Source: Heterotrichella gracilis
Lineage: Eukaryota > Sar > Xanthophyceae > Tribonematales > Xanthonemataceae
Length of the DNA stretch: 64,000 nucleotides
Direction of reading: 5' to 3'
Assembly (NCBI GenBank): GCA_032358255.1
Contig: JAULBX010026829.1
Location: forward strand, 124,001-188,000
Position numbers and translations under genes: made by a program. The notes under the pieces were generated by a model, which had not been told where the DNA came from, made no database searches, and saw only the letters and a list, made by a program, of their open reading frames with translations. Positions 34,301 through 47,200 of the stretch are shown here, in pieces (position 1 is the stretch's first letter; every line of letters begins with the position of its first letter).

Positions 34301-37300
34301 GAGACAGAGGCCCATTCACCTTGTGCAGGTCATCCACCAGGGACTCCTCGGGAATGGTCTTGAGCACGTCTGAATTGCTGGTGTTGAGGCTCTGGCGCGT
34401 GATCTCCCCGGAGCTGCACTCCGACAGGGCAAAGGGGTTGATGCGCGGGAACACGGGGTTGACCAGCGTGATGGCCCTGGTGGTGGTGCTGAAGGTGATG
34501 TCGCCACTTGGCGGTTTGGTGGGCTCGGTGCTGTGTAGCGTACCGATGGTGGCACCTGGCACAGCAGAAATTGGGGAGAAAGATAAGCTCTCAGACAATG
34601 ACAAATCAAAGGAAATTCATAGCTTCAAGCTAGGAAATACCTGGAAATTCTGGAATTGGTAATACTGCACAGAAGTGCCAGGACAGGGCTGTTTGGCGCA
34701 AGGCATTTGGGATGAAATGCTAATCTGGCCATACTGCTGGAACGCAAGTATGTACCGTACTGCACAGCCTGTCTTTGAATATGCAAGTTGGTCAAGAAAT
34801 CAAAATTTGGGCAAAGAAAGAGAGTCAGTTGAGAGACGGCATTGCCCTCCTGTCTACTATTCTAACCCAACCCTACCTGGCAGGCACTGAATGGGCCAGC
34901 AGCATGGGGCACAAAGAGGCCCAAACCTAAGCTCTAAGCCTTAAACCCCAAACCCTAAACCCTACCTGGCACAGCCCGCAACAGCCCAGCGGGCAGCTTG
35001 GCCTGCAGGGAGGCCCAGATCCCCCTTTTGGGCGCAGCCGCAGGCGCCGCGCCCTGCGGGATGCCAGCAGCCACATCCTCAGTGCCTGCTGGGGTGAGGC
35101 GGTTTAGGTCATCCCTGTGGGCCCCATGGTCCTTCACGCTATCCTCGGTGCCGCTGTGTGTGGTGAACTGCGTGCTTGGGATACCCGGGACGGGGTAGTC
35201 CCCGGGGCCGCGGGGCTTGTATGTGTGCGTAGGCTCGGAGCGATGGCGCATGCGATCCTGCAGGGGCAAGGAATACGGCGTTAAACGTTGGGGTATTACC
35301 ATATTGGGGATGTTTTATCAGTATCAAGTTTTGGCAGCGTCAGCGTGATGGTGATGGCGCTCAGCACAGGACCCATCACTAGTACCATATATGTGTACTT
35401 CCTACAGTACAGCAAAGTTTGCAGTGCTCCCAGCTGCACCATGATCACCAATGCCATCACTTCCACACAAGCGCATGCATATCCGTGTGCGCCTCAATCA
35501 CCTTCCGTCGGTGCCTGGTGATGAGGAAGCACATGAGCCCCAGCACAGCAGCCAGGGTGATGGCGATGGCGCCCAGCGCTGCACCCAGCACAGCCCAATT
35601 GGTGGTGCTGGTGCCGCCACTGGAGGTGGTGGTGGGTGGAGGGGGAGGGGTGTAGGCTGCCGACGCCTGCACCAATTGAGTCCATGATCAAACTTGATGA
35701 GTTTTGAGATTTGTAATGCAACATGGTCGTAGAGTATGCCTTAGTGCTGCTAACCTGGCCTGAGTTTAAATTAAACATAATACACGTGTTAAAACCGGCA
35801 TATCATAATGACACTATGGCCATTGCTGTATTCGAATTTTGAATGGACAATATCAAATGGCTGCATGATTAGCAATACCTGCTGAGTCCCTGGGACCCCC
35901 GACCCAAACTGTGCTAGTGGCGGTGCTAGCTGCGTCTGAGCGGGTGTGACAGAGGTGCCTTGAGTTGCGCCGGTGGTCAGTGGCTGCGTGCTGGTGGCCT
36001 GTCCTGCGAGAATGACAGACAGGCGCTGAGCTGGATGGTGTCCAACCTCTCGCGAGAGCCAGCATTGGGTTAAAACAATGTATTTTTAATCCATGATACT
36101 CAGCCAACCCGGTTGCAGTTGCATGGCATGACTATGCGATGCAGGGTTTGGGGTTTGGGGTTTGCACAGCAGTACCATGCCAGGTCTGATGTGTACACAG
36201 CTGTAGTGCTACTAACAGCAGGTCTGCATCACCCCATTCATCTTGTGAACAACCAAAGGGAAGGGCTAGTGTTTGACGTCAAGCCCTAAGGCTTTGCATT
36301 GGTTAAACGCATGCGCCATCCCAACAGAACCTCACACTTTGCACCCCACCTGGCACTGCCGCCCCCGGGACTCGCTCTATGTGGCTCTTGAGTGCAGTTG
36401 CAGAGGCGTTGCTCAGCCCCGCCTGCTTGAATATGGAGGTCAGCAGGGCATTGAACTTGGGCTCATACACAAAAAAGGGCTGGGGCATGGTCGGGAAAAC
36501 CCTTATCGGGAGGTCCATGAGGATGCCCAAGACAAAACCCTTGTAGTAGGGTGAGGGCGATAGCAGGGCTGCTGTGGTGTTGATGTAGTCCGCCTGGGGG
36601 ATGAGGGCCTGGCAAGAGAGATCTGGGACGGCATTGACTGCATAGGATCCCGGGCCATAGAACTTGGCGCAGGTGGAGGAGGCGTTGGGGGTGGTGGTGG
36701 ATGGCCCTGGGTTGATTGCCGCTAGGCTGGGCTGTGAAACCCCAGACCCTTGCTGAGGGTAGCTGTTTTGCCCCGTGGTCGGGTACTGGTACACAGTGTT
36801 TTGTGGGGACGACTGCTGCCCAGGGATTGTAATCCCAGGCTGGGATGGGTTCTGTGTGCTCTGAGGCAAGGTGGAGACGCTGTTTGGTTGGGTCTGCGCC
36901 TGCCCTGTGCTCGACTGAGGCGCGGTCTGCTGCGGTTGGGTAGTTGATGCGCCTGTCCCCTGCAGCCCGGGGTTGAGCCCACTCCCGCTCTGTGCCGCCC
37001 CAGCAGTGGCAGGCACTGGGGTTTGTCCACCAGAGATCATCCCTGGAATTTGACTGGCAGCCTGAGGTGTCAAACTTAATCCCTGGGACCCATCTTGTCC
37101 CGCCTGGAACTGGTTTCCGCCGCCTCCCAAGGCCAGGGCGGGGGCTGCGGACTGGGGCGCAGGGCTGGACTGCATGAGCCGCCGGTGCCTCCCTGATGCA
37201 GGGGTCGCTGGCGCGGCGCCAGGTGGCGCACTGACATCGCCAGGTGGCGTGCTGGCGGCGTCAGGTGCAGCTCCTGGGGCTGCGCCTGGTGTGCTGGCCT

Positions 37301-39670
37301 GCTGGCTGGTGGTGTCTGCTGTGGGCGACAGTGGCGGGGTGTAGACTGCGTAGGAGACCAGGCGCACGGTGCTGCTGCGGGTGGCCGCCTGCAGGGTGAG
37401 GGTTTAGGGTTTAGTATCAGCCATACTCAACCATGAGGATGAGGTAGCCTGGCCTTGTACTAGGGCCTGGCGTACCAATGCTACTGGTGGCACAGGTGGT
37501 GCACTGGGTGGAGGATGCATGCACATTGCTCCATCAGTCAGCCTAGTCAGCCTGCCATGTTGCCCTTAGTCATTTAGGGCTTAGGGTACCGGTGAGACCC
37601 ATGCTGCCCTTGATCGGTGCAGGCCTGGACGCCTAGCATGTGCCTGTTTCACTGACTCACCACATTCAGTCCTCCTGTGACCAGCCCCTGCTTATCCAGG
37701 CCAAATGGCACAACATCGTCCCCACAGATGCGGACCTCCATGGCGATCCTGCAACACAAAATTGCAAGATGAGGTACAGAATGTTGCACCAGATAAACTC
37801 TATCCCGTTCAGACCCCAAACCTTTCAATTACTGATCAGCGCACTTAATGTGCGCCTAATTTAGCAGCGCGCCCAATTTAATTCATGCCATATGCATGCC
37901 ATTGGCTAATGAACAGATTACACCGTTCCCATTGAATTAGAGTGCCCTAAACCTTAAAACCCTAAACCCTAACAGTACGACAGGCTGCTACATTTGTACA
38001 CAGTGCACACATACCTCCAGCTGTCTTCAGCTGCTGGGATACCTCCTGTAGCGACGGGTACGCCTGCCGAGCTGAAGCTTGAGTTTTCCATTCTCCCGCT
38101 TGAAAACACGTCCAGGGTGCCCCATTGGGCGGGCAGCTGGCGGAACATGAACACATCGGCTGGGAGGCCTGCATGGTGATAGACAAGTGCTGTGACATTA
38201 TGGTGAAAGAAGAAGGAACATCATTTGCAGCCAAGCAGGTGTGGCTCAGGAGACGCATTGCAAATGAGTTGTTGGCAAGAGAAGAGGGAAGTTTAACACT
38301 TCTAGAATGGCTGTGGAGAATATTGGCAGATAGGTGCATGCATCCAGTACCACTATGGCAGTACCATCCACGGCAGTACAATCTAGGCAGTACCATAACC
38401 CAGTACATGCTTGCATGCAAGCAATTGCTGCCTGCAAGCTTTGTGTCCCACACAACCATTTCCGTTATTCTTCACATGCGGCCCGCTGGTGGCGGTGAGC
38501 CCCCTGCATATGCACCATGTGCAGATCTGATCCCTGGAGCTTCAGCATGTGTGTGCGCACCTCTGTCGTACAGCGCACTGGCCACATTCAGGCTGTAGTC
38601 CACATTCAGTGCAGCGGCTCCGGAGGGTGGGCCTGACCCCTGCCCCCCGGACCAGCTGGGCGCAACAGTGCCGGGAGGCGGGGGGTTGACGTGCAGGTCC
38701 ACCACAAACACGCATGTGGGCACAGTGAGGAGGCTGGGCAGGAGCGTGGCATACACGATGGAGGCTGTCACCCCTGCAATGTGGAAGGTATGGACTTAGA
38801 ACCCTTTGACTAACCACAGACATGCATGTTGATTTGGGACAACCCAAAGGCTACGCAGCAGCACAGCACACACAACAGGATCCGATGCGGTTCACTCCTA
38901 TGATCCTCTGAGTGTCAATTTGGAACCCTCTAGCCTGTGGCAACAACAGGTCCTACAAGTCCTGCCAATAAAATACCTTGGTAATGCCCGCACACACCAT
39001 GATGGGCACAGCTAGGACAGCGCACAAGGTGCACCATGACCATTTCATGCTTTGCATTGGATTGGCAATTGCAAGTGGCCAGTGACTATCCACTGTGTGC
39101 ATTGCAATTGCAGCCAGGCTCTCCCCTACCTGCATTGCCGTATATAGTCTGCACCGTGTTGTTAAGAATGTCTCTCTTCCTGCCATCCAGCTGAGCAAAG
39201 GCGTCCCCTCGGACAGTGAACACCACTGTGGCCTGCGACAGGTAGCCAGGCCCCGGCCCCACCACAGGGGCGGCACCAGGCAGGGATTGCTGAGCTCCAG
39301 AGCTTCCGGGAGTAGTTGGAAGAGATCCAGAGGCTCCTGCGGACACATCAGCATGTTTTGGGTCTCGTGTGTAGGTTGTCGATAGCAATCAGGTGATGTG
39401 CCGCCACATGCATTGCATTGGAATCCAGAGTAGCCACAATCGAATGCCACCCTCCCGTGCACACTGATGAAGCCAACAACTGCGATTGTGCAAGAAACCC
39501 ATGCGGGGGCACATAGTAAAACAGCTGACGGCGCAAGCAGTGAAGTGGGTGACAGCTGTACTGTCCGACACATCCCTAAGAGTACCTGGCATTGAATTAG
39601 TGGCCTGTGGGGTCTGGCATGCCACATAGGGCAGCAGGAAGGCGAGGTAAATGGCAGCGGGGAGCAACAT
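31374..39670 (-). CDS. Large single-pass membrane protein, receptor-like, family unknown
   Basis: Sixteen exons join in phase: 39586-39670, 39130-39336, 38561-38773, 38015-38168, 37661-37748, 36350-37388, 35879-36003, 35502-35666, 34966-35257, 34320-34555, 33780-33986, 33276-33417, 32769-32961, 32308-32454, 31960-32097 and 31374-31704, giving 1253 residues. A signal peptide is clear (AAIYLAFLLPYVACQ). The ectodomain (about 20-660) has a compact region with VVFTVRGDAFAQLDGRKRDI and VPTCVFVVDLHV, a long Pro/Thr/Gln/Gly-rich stalk with a GRHRRLMQ basic site, and a second compact region with GILMDLPIRVFPTMPQ and FNALLTSIFKQAGL. The two compact regions look like SEA-type or ferredoxin-like repeats, but this is a guess. 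One membrane helix lies at about 660-686 (VLGAALGAIAITLAAVLGL), followed by basic HRR and a ~565-residue low-complexity cytosolic tail. Function is unknown; a surface adhesion or sensing role is possible. Confidence 0.8.
32460..32700. repeat. Intron with exon-edge ghost, telomere-like motif and ATG/ATC-rich tract
   Basis: Positions 32501-32545 (AGCAGCTCTTGGGTGCAGCA...) copy the exon edge at 32416-32462 (AGCAGCTCCTGGGTGCAGCA, then CTGTGCTGGACCTGTGGCAA). They follow a TTTAGGGTTTAGGATTTAGG run at 32474-32495. At 32570-32670 there is a CATCA/AATCACA low-complexity tract with self-complementary ATGATCATGATCAT. Confidence 0.75.
33530..33578. repeat. Exon-edge ghost of the exon starting at 33417
   Basis: GTCATCCGGCGAAGCATCCT followed by GTCCTG near 33547-33572 duplicates the exon edge GTCATGCGGCGAAGCACCCT at 33396-33415, with a run of surrounding intron sequence (AAGGAAGC.../CAAGGGAAG) also shared. 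Confidence 0.75.
37395..37415. repeat. Telomere-like motif at a splice acceptor
   Basis: AGGGTTTAGGGTTTAG lies within ~15 bp of the acceptor of the large stalk exon (37388) in the membrane-protein gene. Similar runs lie near 37948-37975 and 34944-34962. Confidence 0.75.
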
Positions 39671-40559
39671 CGCGTTCCTTGCACTGTAGCTTGTGGGAAG
39701 TTTGAAAGCACAGGGCTAGGTGAGGTGGAACATCTGCCACAAGGTACTCTCCGTCATGGGTTGCAAAGGCTGCTCCTGTCACATCAGAAGTGAGGACCAA
39801 GCACAGCAGATCATGAGGATAAGGTAACGTCTGGTCGTGCGTCTTGGGACGCAAGGTTATGCATGTGTGCCACGACAAGTTGTTGATAAGGTGGCGTGTC
39901 GCCTTCGGCCACCGCTGGCGCTACTGAGAAATAGCCCACGATATATGGGCAGGCCTAATACTCAAGAACGCCCACTTGGTTGTTGTCTAGGAAAGGTACA
40001 ATGGCGTTCCATAGAGAGGAATGGGTGCCCATTTATCCCGAAAATCCACTGCAGTAGTACTAAAATCGAGGGCTCAAGTGGGCAATGAACAGTTGGTGGT
40101 TGCGTGACGCTTGCGCAACGTTGACTGCAGTAGATGCATGCAAGTTGCAATTGGAAGTCGCATGCCGGTGGATGGCAATCGGCAAACTTCCGTGCGACAT
40201 CAGGTTTTGGACAACCACTCCATGCTGGCAGTACAAACTACTGGACACCGCTCAACGGCCTAGTTGTTATATGTGCGTGTGAATGACCCAATTATGCATG
40301 CAAACCTAGTAGGGTTCCAAATGGCGTGAGTTAGGGTTTGAAGGCATGCCACGCGTCACTATTACAGATGTCCACGAGTCAGCGCTGCAGGTGTTCGACT
40401 TTTGTGTGGCAGTGCTCCCTTTCGACTGTTTAATGCTGCTGCCGTATGGAATTGGGTGCTTTTCACCACAGCTTCTTGCTTTGTAAGAGCTGTTTGCTCC
40501 CCTCGTCGGTTCAGCAACCCTGATTCCGCTTGCCAGTGGGCTGGTGAACGCCTGACAGC
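39671..40559. promoter_or_regulatory. Divergent promoter interval
   Basis: About 0.9 kb lies between the start codon of the membrane-protein gene (minus) and that of HCF136 (plus). No coding exon is evident. A TTAGGGTTT motif lies near 40332. Specific light-responsive elements are not claimed. Confidence 0.4.
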
Positions 40560-42945
40560 ATGGCCTCCAATATGCTGCTGACACAGAAAGCGTCTGGCCT
40601 CGTGCAGGAGAACGTTCGATTTTCCAGAGGTACGCCTCCTTTTGCGTCCTACAGCTCTTCATAGAGTATAGTAGGTCTCAATACTCACGTTAACATGTGT
40701 TCCTGCTAGCTTTCACTCACGCGAAGGCCTCCACTGCCTCCAAGCGGGCCAGTCGTGTTGTGCGGTGCCAAGCAGAGCCTGAGCAGCATGGTGTTGACAG
40801 GCGCTCAGTGCTGGGGATGAGCCTTTCCCTTGCTGCTGCAAGTCAGCTGCAGTTGGCTGCCCCAGCGGCTGCCAAGGTGGTGTCAGCGGACTGGGAGCAG
40901 GTAGCTAAATAAAGCTCTCGTACCCAGAGTCATATGTGTTATGCATGCTTTATGCATCGGGTTGCTAATACTTCACTATGTTTTGCAGGTTGACCTCCCT
41001 ATTGATAAGGCCATCGTGCTGCTGGACATTGGGTTCACAGGCAGTGATCCCAACCACGGTGAGTTTTGCACTATCCCTCTCCATCTGGCCACAGCACTTG
41101 TTTGGTCCTGCTGAGTCCTCTGTGTCCTGAAACCAGTTGCAACTTGGGTGCTAGTGGTGAGTGTTCGTTGAGGTGTGCATTCCTGCTTTAGGCTTCCTGC
41201 TTGGCTCAAGGCAAACGCTTCTAGAAACCTTTGACGGGGGCAAGAACTGGGAGCCCAGGACAGTGGAGGCAGCGCAGGACGAGGGCTTCAACTACAGGTT
41301 CACATCCATCAGCTTCAACGGAGACGAGGGCTGGATCGTGGGCAAGCCCGCTATCCTGCTGTACACCAGCGATGGAGGCAAGAGCTGGGAGCGCGTCCCC
41401 TTGAGCGCCAAGCTTCCAGGCAACCCCATCTTGATCACAGCGCTGCCCGGTGAGCCTGGGCAAGCAGAGATGACCACAGAGCAGGCAAGTCTCAACCAAC
41501 GTTGGTGGTTAGACACTTTGCACATCTGGGTGGTGAGGTGAAGTTGCTCTACCAGCCAGGCTACACCACAAGTCTGCACATTGCCAACGGGCGATGCAAT
41601 GTGGTGCAGGGCGCTATCTACGTCACCGCCAACAAGGGGTACTTATGGAAGGCAGCAGTGCAGGAAACGGTGGATGGCACCCTCAACAGGACTGTCTCCA
41701 GTGGTACGTAGCCTCCGCCTCCCACACCAAGCTTGCACACACACTGTGCCATGTGTGCATCCCGCCTGAGCCTGGATGGCCTTGCAGGTATCAGTGGTGC
41801 GTCGTACTACGAGGGCTTCTTCTCAAACGTGGGCAGGAGTGCTGATGGCGAGTACGTGGCTGTCAGCTCGCGAGGCAACTTCTACATGACCTGGGCGCCC
41901 GGTGACTCGTACTGGTGAGTTGGTACAGTGACCTGTTGCCAGTCAGGCTTTCCAAGCCAAGCACTTGCATATGCCATATCATTGTGGTGGTGTAAAATAC
42001 TTTTGCGGTGGAGTAAATCAAATGGAAGGTAGCAAACAAAGGGATTTGTTTATGATTTAGGGCCAGTACCACACTAGGCGTCCAGTGTTTTGCTGTGTGG
42101 TGTGCTATGTGGTGTGCGGAGTCCGCAAGCATTACTGCAAGAGCAGCTGGTACCTTGCTGTGCATCAGGCCATGAACAGCTCTTTTGCATGTTGTGCACC
42201 GTCTGGTGAGCCATGGCCCACAGTGTGCAATGCCTGGTAACCATTGCGGGGTGTGTGGAGGCGATCGATGAGATGCACTCCAAATGCAGAAATTGGTACT
42301 GTGCCCTGCCAAAGTCCGGGGTATGTTTTCCATTCTCAATGGTATCACCCGACTGAACTGTAATCCCTGTGTACAGGACCCCCCACAACAGGCCCACTGG
42401 GAGGCGCGTGCAGAACATGGGCTGGCTGCCGGGCAACAAGCTGTGGCTGAGCACGCGTGGGGGCGACGTGCTGTTTGGAAGCGGCGAGGACTTCTCACCC
42501 GCAAACCTCAAGTCCCGGGGTTTCGGGATCCTGGACGTCGGGTGAGCTCCCTGCGCAATTTCTTTCGACTGTGGCGGCGGCACCATTCTTGAGTTGCACA
42601 GCAGATTATAGAATAGTAGATGGCCCGCTACCACCTGTCATGTTCAATCCAAGTTTTCTAATCAGAGAATGTAGTGGTGGTTTTTCCAAACGACCATTGG
42701 CATTGCATGTGTCCCGGTCCACCATTGCCTGACTTCATTTGCTGCTGTCCAGGTTTGTGAACGACACCACTGGATACGCGTGCGGCGGGAGCGGCACCCT
42801 GTACAAGAGCGAGGATGGCGGCAAGTCATGGAAGCGCGACAAGGCGGCAGACAACATCGCAGGCAACTTGTATGCTGTGGAGTTTGACAAGGGCAAGGGT
42901 TTCATCCTGGGCAATGATGGCATCCTGCTCAGGTACATTGGATGA
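40560..42945 (+). CDS. HCF136: Photosystem II stability/assembly factor HCF136
   Basis: Eight exons join in phase: 40560-40629, 40710-40900, 40989-41058, 41192-41484, 41610-41703, 41788-41914, 42377-42541 and 42753-42945, giving 400 residues, the normal plant/algal length. A basic Ser/Ala-rich chloroplast transit segment is followed by a Tat lumenal signal: twin arginines at 54-55 (DRRSVLG), a hydrophobic stretch and an A-A-A site at 76-78. The mature part is the Ycf48-type seven-bladed propeller, with repeated [30 protein letters not shown] and closing [11 protein letters not shown] motifs. HCF136/Ycf48 acts in the thylakoid lumen in early PSII reaction-centre assembly. The intron after 41484 starts with GC (CAG|GCAAGT), required to keep the conserved [16 protein letters not shown] join. 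The identification is very strong. Confidence 0.97.
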
Positions 42946-44227
42946 GCCTAGGTGGCTTCCTGGGTGCCCTCACCCAGCAGAGTGGGGATTGGCTGGCCAG
43001 TTGGGTGCAACAGATACTAGGACTCCATGAGTTTCTTCCAAGCGGCGGTTGGGTGCTGAGTAATTGACAATGCGGCAATAGGTTCAAACAGCATATGGTT
43101 TTATGTGAGCTACACGTTTTGAAAGGCATGTCTGCCATATTTTTATTTGCAGCGACGTGTGTAGTGGATTGGGTGTGAGTGTATTTTTGAGGGTTTGCAT
43201 GAAGCAGCAGCAGAGAAGATAAACTGGGTACAGAGACATGTTAGTGACACCAGCATATTTGAACAGTGGGACAAAGCGCAAGTTACACTGTAAAGATTGC
43301 GAAACTTCGGCACATCGTGGGTGGCCGTGGACATCAGAGAAGATAAACATTGGCATGCATGCATGTGCCCGTATATTACTGGGCGACTTCAGATAGCGGG
43401 CAAACTAGCTTATCAACACACCCGCAGCGGCCACAGATACCTGGACATATGATAGACCTAGCCTCTTCCCTTTCGTTTCGCAGTGCTACCCCACCCGTCC
43501 CGTGGGTGATAGAAACGGAACACACATACCGCCTGCGTAGTCTGAACACAGCGGTCTGGGTTGGACTTAACTCAATGCCGTAGGCGGGTTTGGTCATCAA
43601 GATATGTACTTTGTCGTTGATCTCCCGTCCGCAAGCGTGTTGCAGCTATCCGCAAGCGTGTGTCAGTGCTAGTGATATGGGTTCCAGGCTGTCGTGGTTG
43701 TGGCACCGAAAGCAAGTCTGGGCGTTGACGAACTCAGCCACTGCCACCTTAAGAGAAACACATACACCCACCACAATCACTGTGTAAATGTAAGCGCGCC
43801 TGTTTGCAGGCAGTGGTGTTTGATATCCTGGCATGCATGCATTGCACACAACGTGTGGGCTGCGGCGCGCGGGTGAGTAACCCCCCCGCGGGTGACTGCT
43901 TAGCAAACACCTGATAGGTCCACTTGAGAGGTACAAAGTGTGTATTTGAATCGTTTCCGCCCGTCATCTGCCCGTTGTTTCGATGCTACAGCTGGCATAC
44001 ATAGCCAAGTGTTCTTAACAAAAGCATCGGTGACCCACTTGTCATACTCTTACAGCTGGCTCTCCACACATTACCTGCACCCACCACTTGAACTCAGTAG
44101 CTGCACTGCACGCTTGGCGCTGTTAAAGAAGCTCTCTTGCAGCTCTGCAGCTAGCTACAGTTTCCAAAACCGCTGATGAGCGAGGGTGGTGGCACATATA
44201 TACAGCTGGCATCTGCTGCAGGCCACG
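42946..44227. other. Intergenic spacer between tandem plus-strand genes
   Basis: I see no gene. The interval holds GCATGCATGCATG palindromes near 43350-43364 and 43828-43841. It should contain the HCF136 3-prime UTR on the left and the promoter of the Vps62-like gene on the right. Confidence 0.5.
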
Positions 44228-47200
44228 ATGAACGCCCTTTCAAGAACAAACTGGGGGTGCTTGAGGCCCCTCCTGCTGCTGTGTGTGGCAATCTTGGCCG
44301 TCAGTGGGTGCAGCTTTCCCACCAAGGCGCGCAACATGACCACTCCACTCTGCGGGCAAGGGCAGGGCAAGACGCATGAGGAGATGCAGAGGGCGGGCTA
44401 CCTGTTTGCCCCCCAGGTGCACTTCCACCCCCTGGAGCAATACCACCTGGGTGAGTGGCCAGGACCCTTGCTGGTGTAACACCACCCACAGGTTGTCTGC
44501 GGCAACCACCGCAGGGCACAGCGAAGGGAAGCATGAGCCTCTCCAAAGCCACTTCCATTTGTGCTAGCTAGTACTGCAGTATTCACTGGAACTCGCAGAC
44601 TCATGGCACGAGCACGTTATAGTTGGGCATGCTATGTAGGCACCCTACCCTATTCACCCTGTCCATGCTCCGCTGCATTCCACTCCACTCCTCCTGGCCT
44701 GTCACCGCGTGCGCTTATAGTACCCTAATTGTGCAGAGGACCCCAGCCGCTACTTTGACGCAGCGCAAATGCGAGATGCGCTCTTTGAAAGCACGCCAGA
44801 CGCAGAGCAGTTTGTTCGTGAGGTAAAAACAAAATACCCTTGCTTTTGTTCTATTTTAGCGGTGCTTCAGTGAAGGGCGCCCTTGTTACTCACGCCATGC
44901 TCCATACCTGCTGCCCTGCCTGTCTGTGTGTGTCAACATCGCTGCTTTGTTAGTCAGTTAGTTAGTTGTGTGCCCCATTTTGAGGTTCTGCCAAAGTTCA
45001 CCTGTACACATGTCGTTGGGTTTTCCTTCCTTGCGCTTTCTCTCTAATTTCACCCCTTGATTTGTGCGCAAGGCCTACTCCACCAACATCGTGGAGAGCA
45101 TGTGGCTGCCAAAGTCCTTCATCTCCATCCTCAACCAGTCGAACAGCGAAGAGGTGCTGGCGGGGGCGCCCTTTGACAGCCAGGGCCGATCCCAGGCGGT
45201 GGTGTATTTCACCCTGGAGTATCAGGGGGGTGGGCTGTGGTTGTACACCTACCACCTGTACTACAGGTGGGTGAAATGTTCCCCCATACGTTCATCTCAT
45301 GTGCTTGTGTCATGCTATGGTACTGGAATATTCCAGACAAGGTCATCATTATCCCCCCTACCAAAGGTGGGAGGGGGATTTCATATCCCCCGCCCACTGG
45401 GGGGGGGGTGCCCGCATGAGTATTAATATGAATTAATATGAATATTCATTTCACAAGGTGGGTGGAATATTAAGGTATTAGCGATCATACAAGAGGGTAA
45501 ATGCACTGGAGCATGGGTGACAGTGTAGAAGGGCATTGGAGGCACGTTGTTTGCATGGCGGCACATGATTGGAGGTGCATGATTGCACATGGTGGACGCA
45601 TGGTTGCATATGGTTGGCTGGGGGCCAATGGAGGCACACTGCTTGGATGCGCACCCTTCCTCAGCTAGCAGTTAGAATGCCATGTTGGTACGCATGCGCC
45701 ATGTCCAGTGTGGAGTTTGAGTCCATACAGCACCCACACGCATCATGCACCAATTCACAGTATGGGACTAGTACTATGGCAATGCTGCTGCCCAAGGACT
45801 GCATCGGTTGGCGTGTGCTGCCAAGGATGCTTTGGCAGTGCTCGTAATGACTCCATGTGGTGTGAATCTGCAGTTTCAACGGCTGCTCCAACCTGCTGCT
45901 TGCAACCTTTTTTCAGAAGTTTGAGGAGCTGGAGTTCATCCTGTGCCCCACCGGGACCCATGAAGGTACGGTAAACCCGAAGCCCTTAATCAATGCAGGT
46001 AGTTAAAACCGCACATCCCAAACCCTACCCTTAAAAGCATGTGTTTCATGTTCATGTTAATTCACTGGAAAGCACTGGGAGCACAATGCAGTGTTGCTCG
46101 GTGGCGGACATGTCACACACTCAGTGGCGGTGTGTGGGCCAGCATTGCATGCATGTGATCAGTGACAGCATGTGCACCCCGCAGGGGACTGGGAGCACAT
46201 CGCAGTGCTGGTGTGCGAGTCAGACATGTAAGATCCGCATCGCTGGTGTGTGAGCCATCATGGCATGCATGTGTTCAGTTGTGGCATGTGATCAGTTGTG
46301 ACAGGCATGTGCACCCGCAGGGGATTGGGAGCACATCGCAGTGCTGGTGTGCGAGTCAGACATGCAGCCAAAGCAGCTCGCCTACAGCCAGCACGCGTGG
46401 ACCGAGCGCTTCGACTGCACCCTGGGGGAGTGCACGCTGGCAAACCAGACCCAACCCCTCACGCATGCGGCCCTCAACTCCCATGCCAACTACCCGGTGT
46501 CGGACACTGAAATTGTGTATGCGGTAGTGAAGCTGGATCAGCTACCCAACCTGGTGGGGCTGTATGTGGTGGATCGCACGCTCAGCGATCCAAACAAGGT
46601 AAGATTGACTGAGATTGACCCAGCACCCAATTTGGAACCTGGTGGGGCTGTATGTGGTGGATCCCACGCTGAGCGATCCACGCAAAGCAAGATCGATGGC
46701 ATGTCGGCATGTTGTTGACACAGATCATAAAAAACGACTAAAAATCCTCTAATTTATCGCACCTGCTCTCAGAAATTTGATGATGCCACTTCTGACACAC
46801 TCACGTGCGCAGCAGCTATATTTGCACAAAGGCAGAATTTTACTTGCCCAACCTCATTTGGAAGGTGTTAATGCACCTCCTCTTAGACTCACGCAAGTGC
46901 ACTCCTTACCATTCATGTGCCTAAAGGATCCACTCCCCAAACCCTCGCTTGCCAGGTGTTCATTCCCACTGAGAGCAACGTGAAGTTCTTGCCATTCCCG
47001 CAAGCAACCATCCCAGAGAATGCCAGTATTGATGCGGTGTGGGCAACCTACACAGGCACCTGGGGGGCACCCTACTCGTACCCATTCACCGTGCAATGCC
47101 TGTATGATAACCGTAAGTACAATACGCACATGGATATGGTCTCAACGATTGCCTGTGCAGAGTTCAGGTTGACCTTTATCCCTAAGGTTAACCCGCAGCT

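Noticed and set aside
43350-43600. Possible small gene or structured RNA in the HCF136 downstream spacer
   Set aside because: No consistent frame, splice signals or clear fold could be supported by eye.
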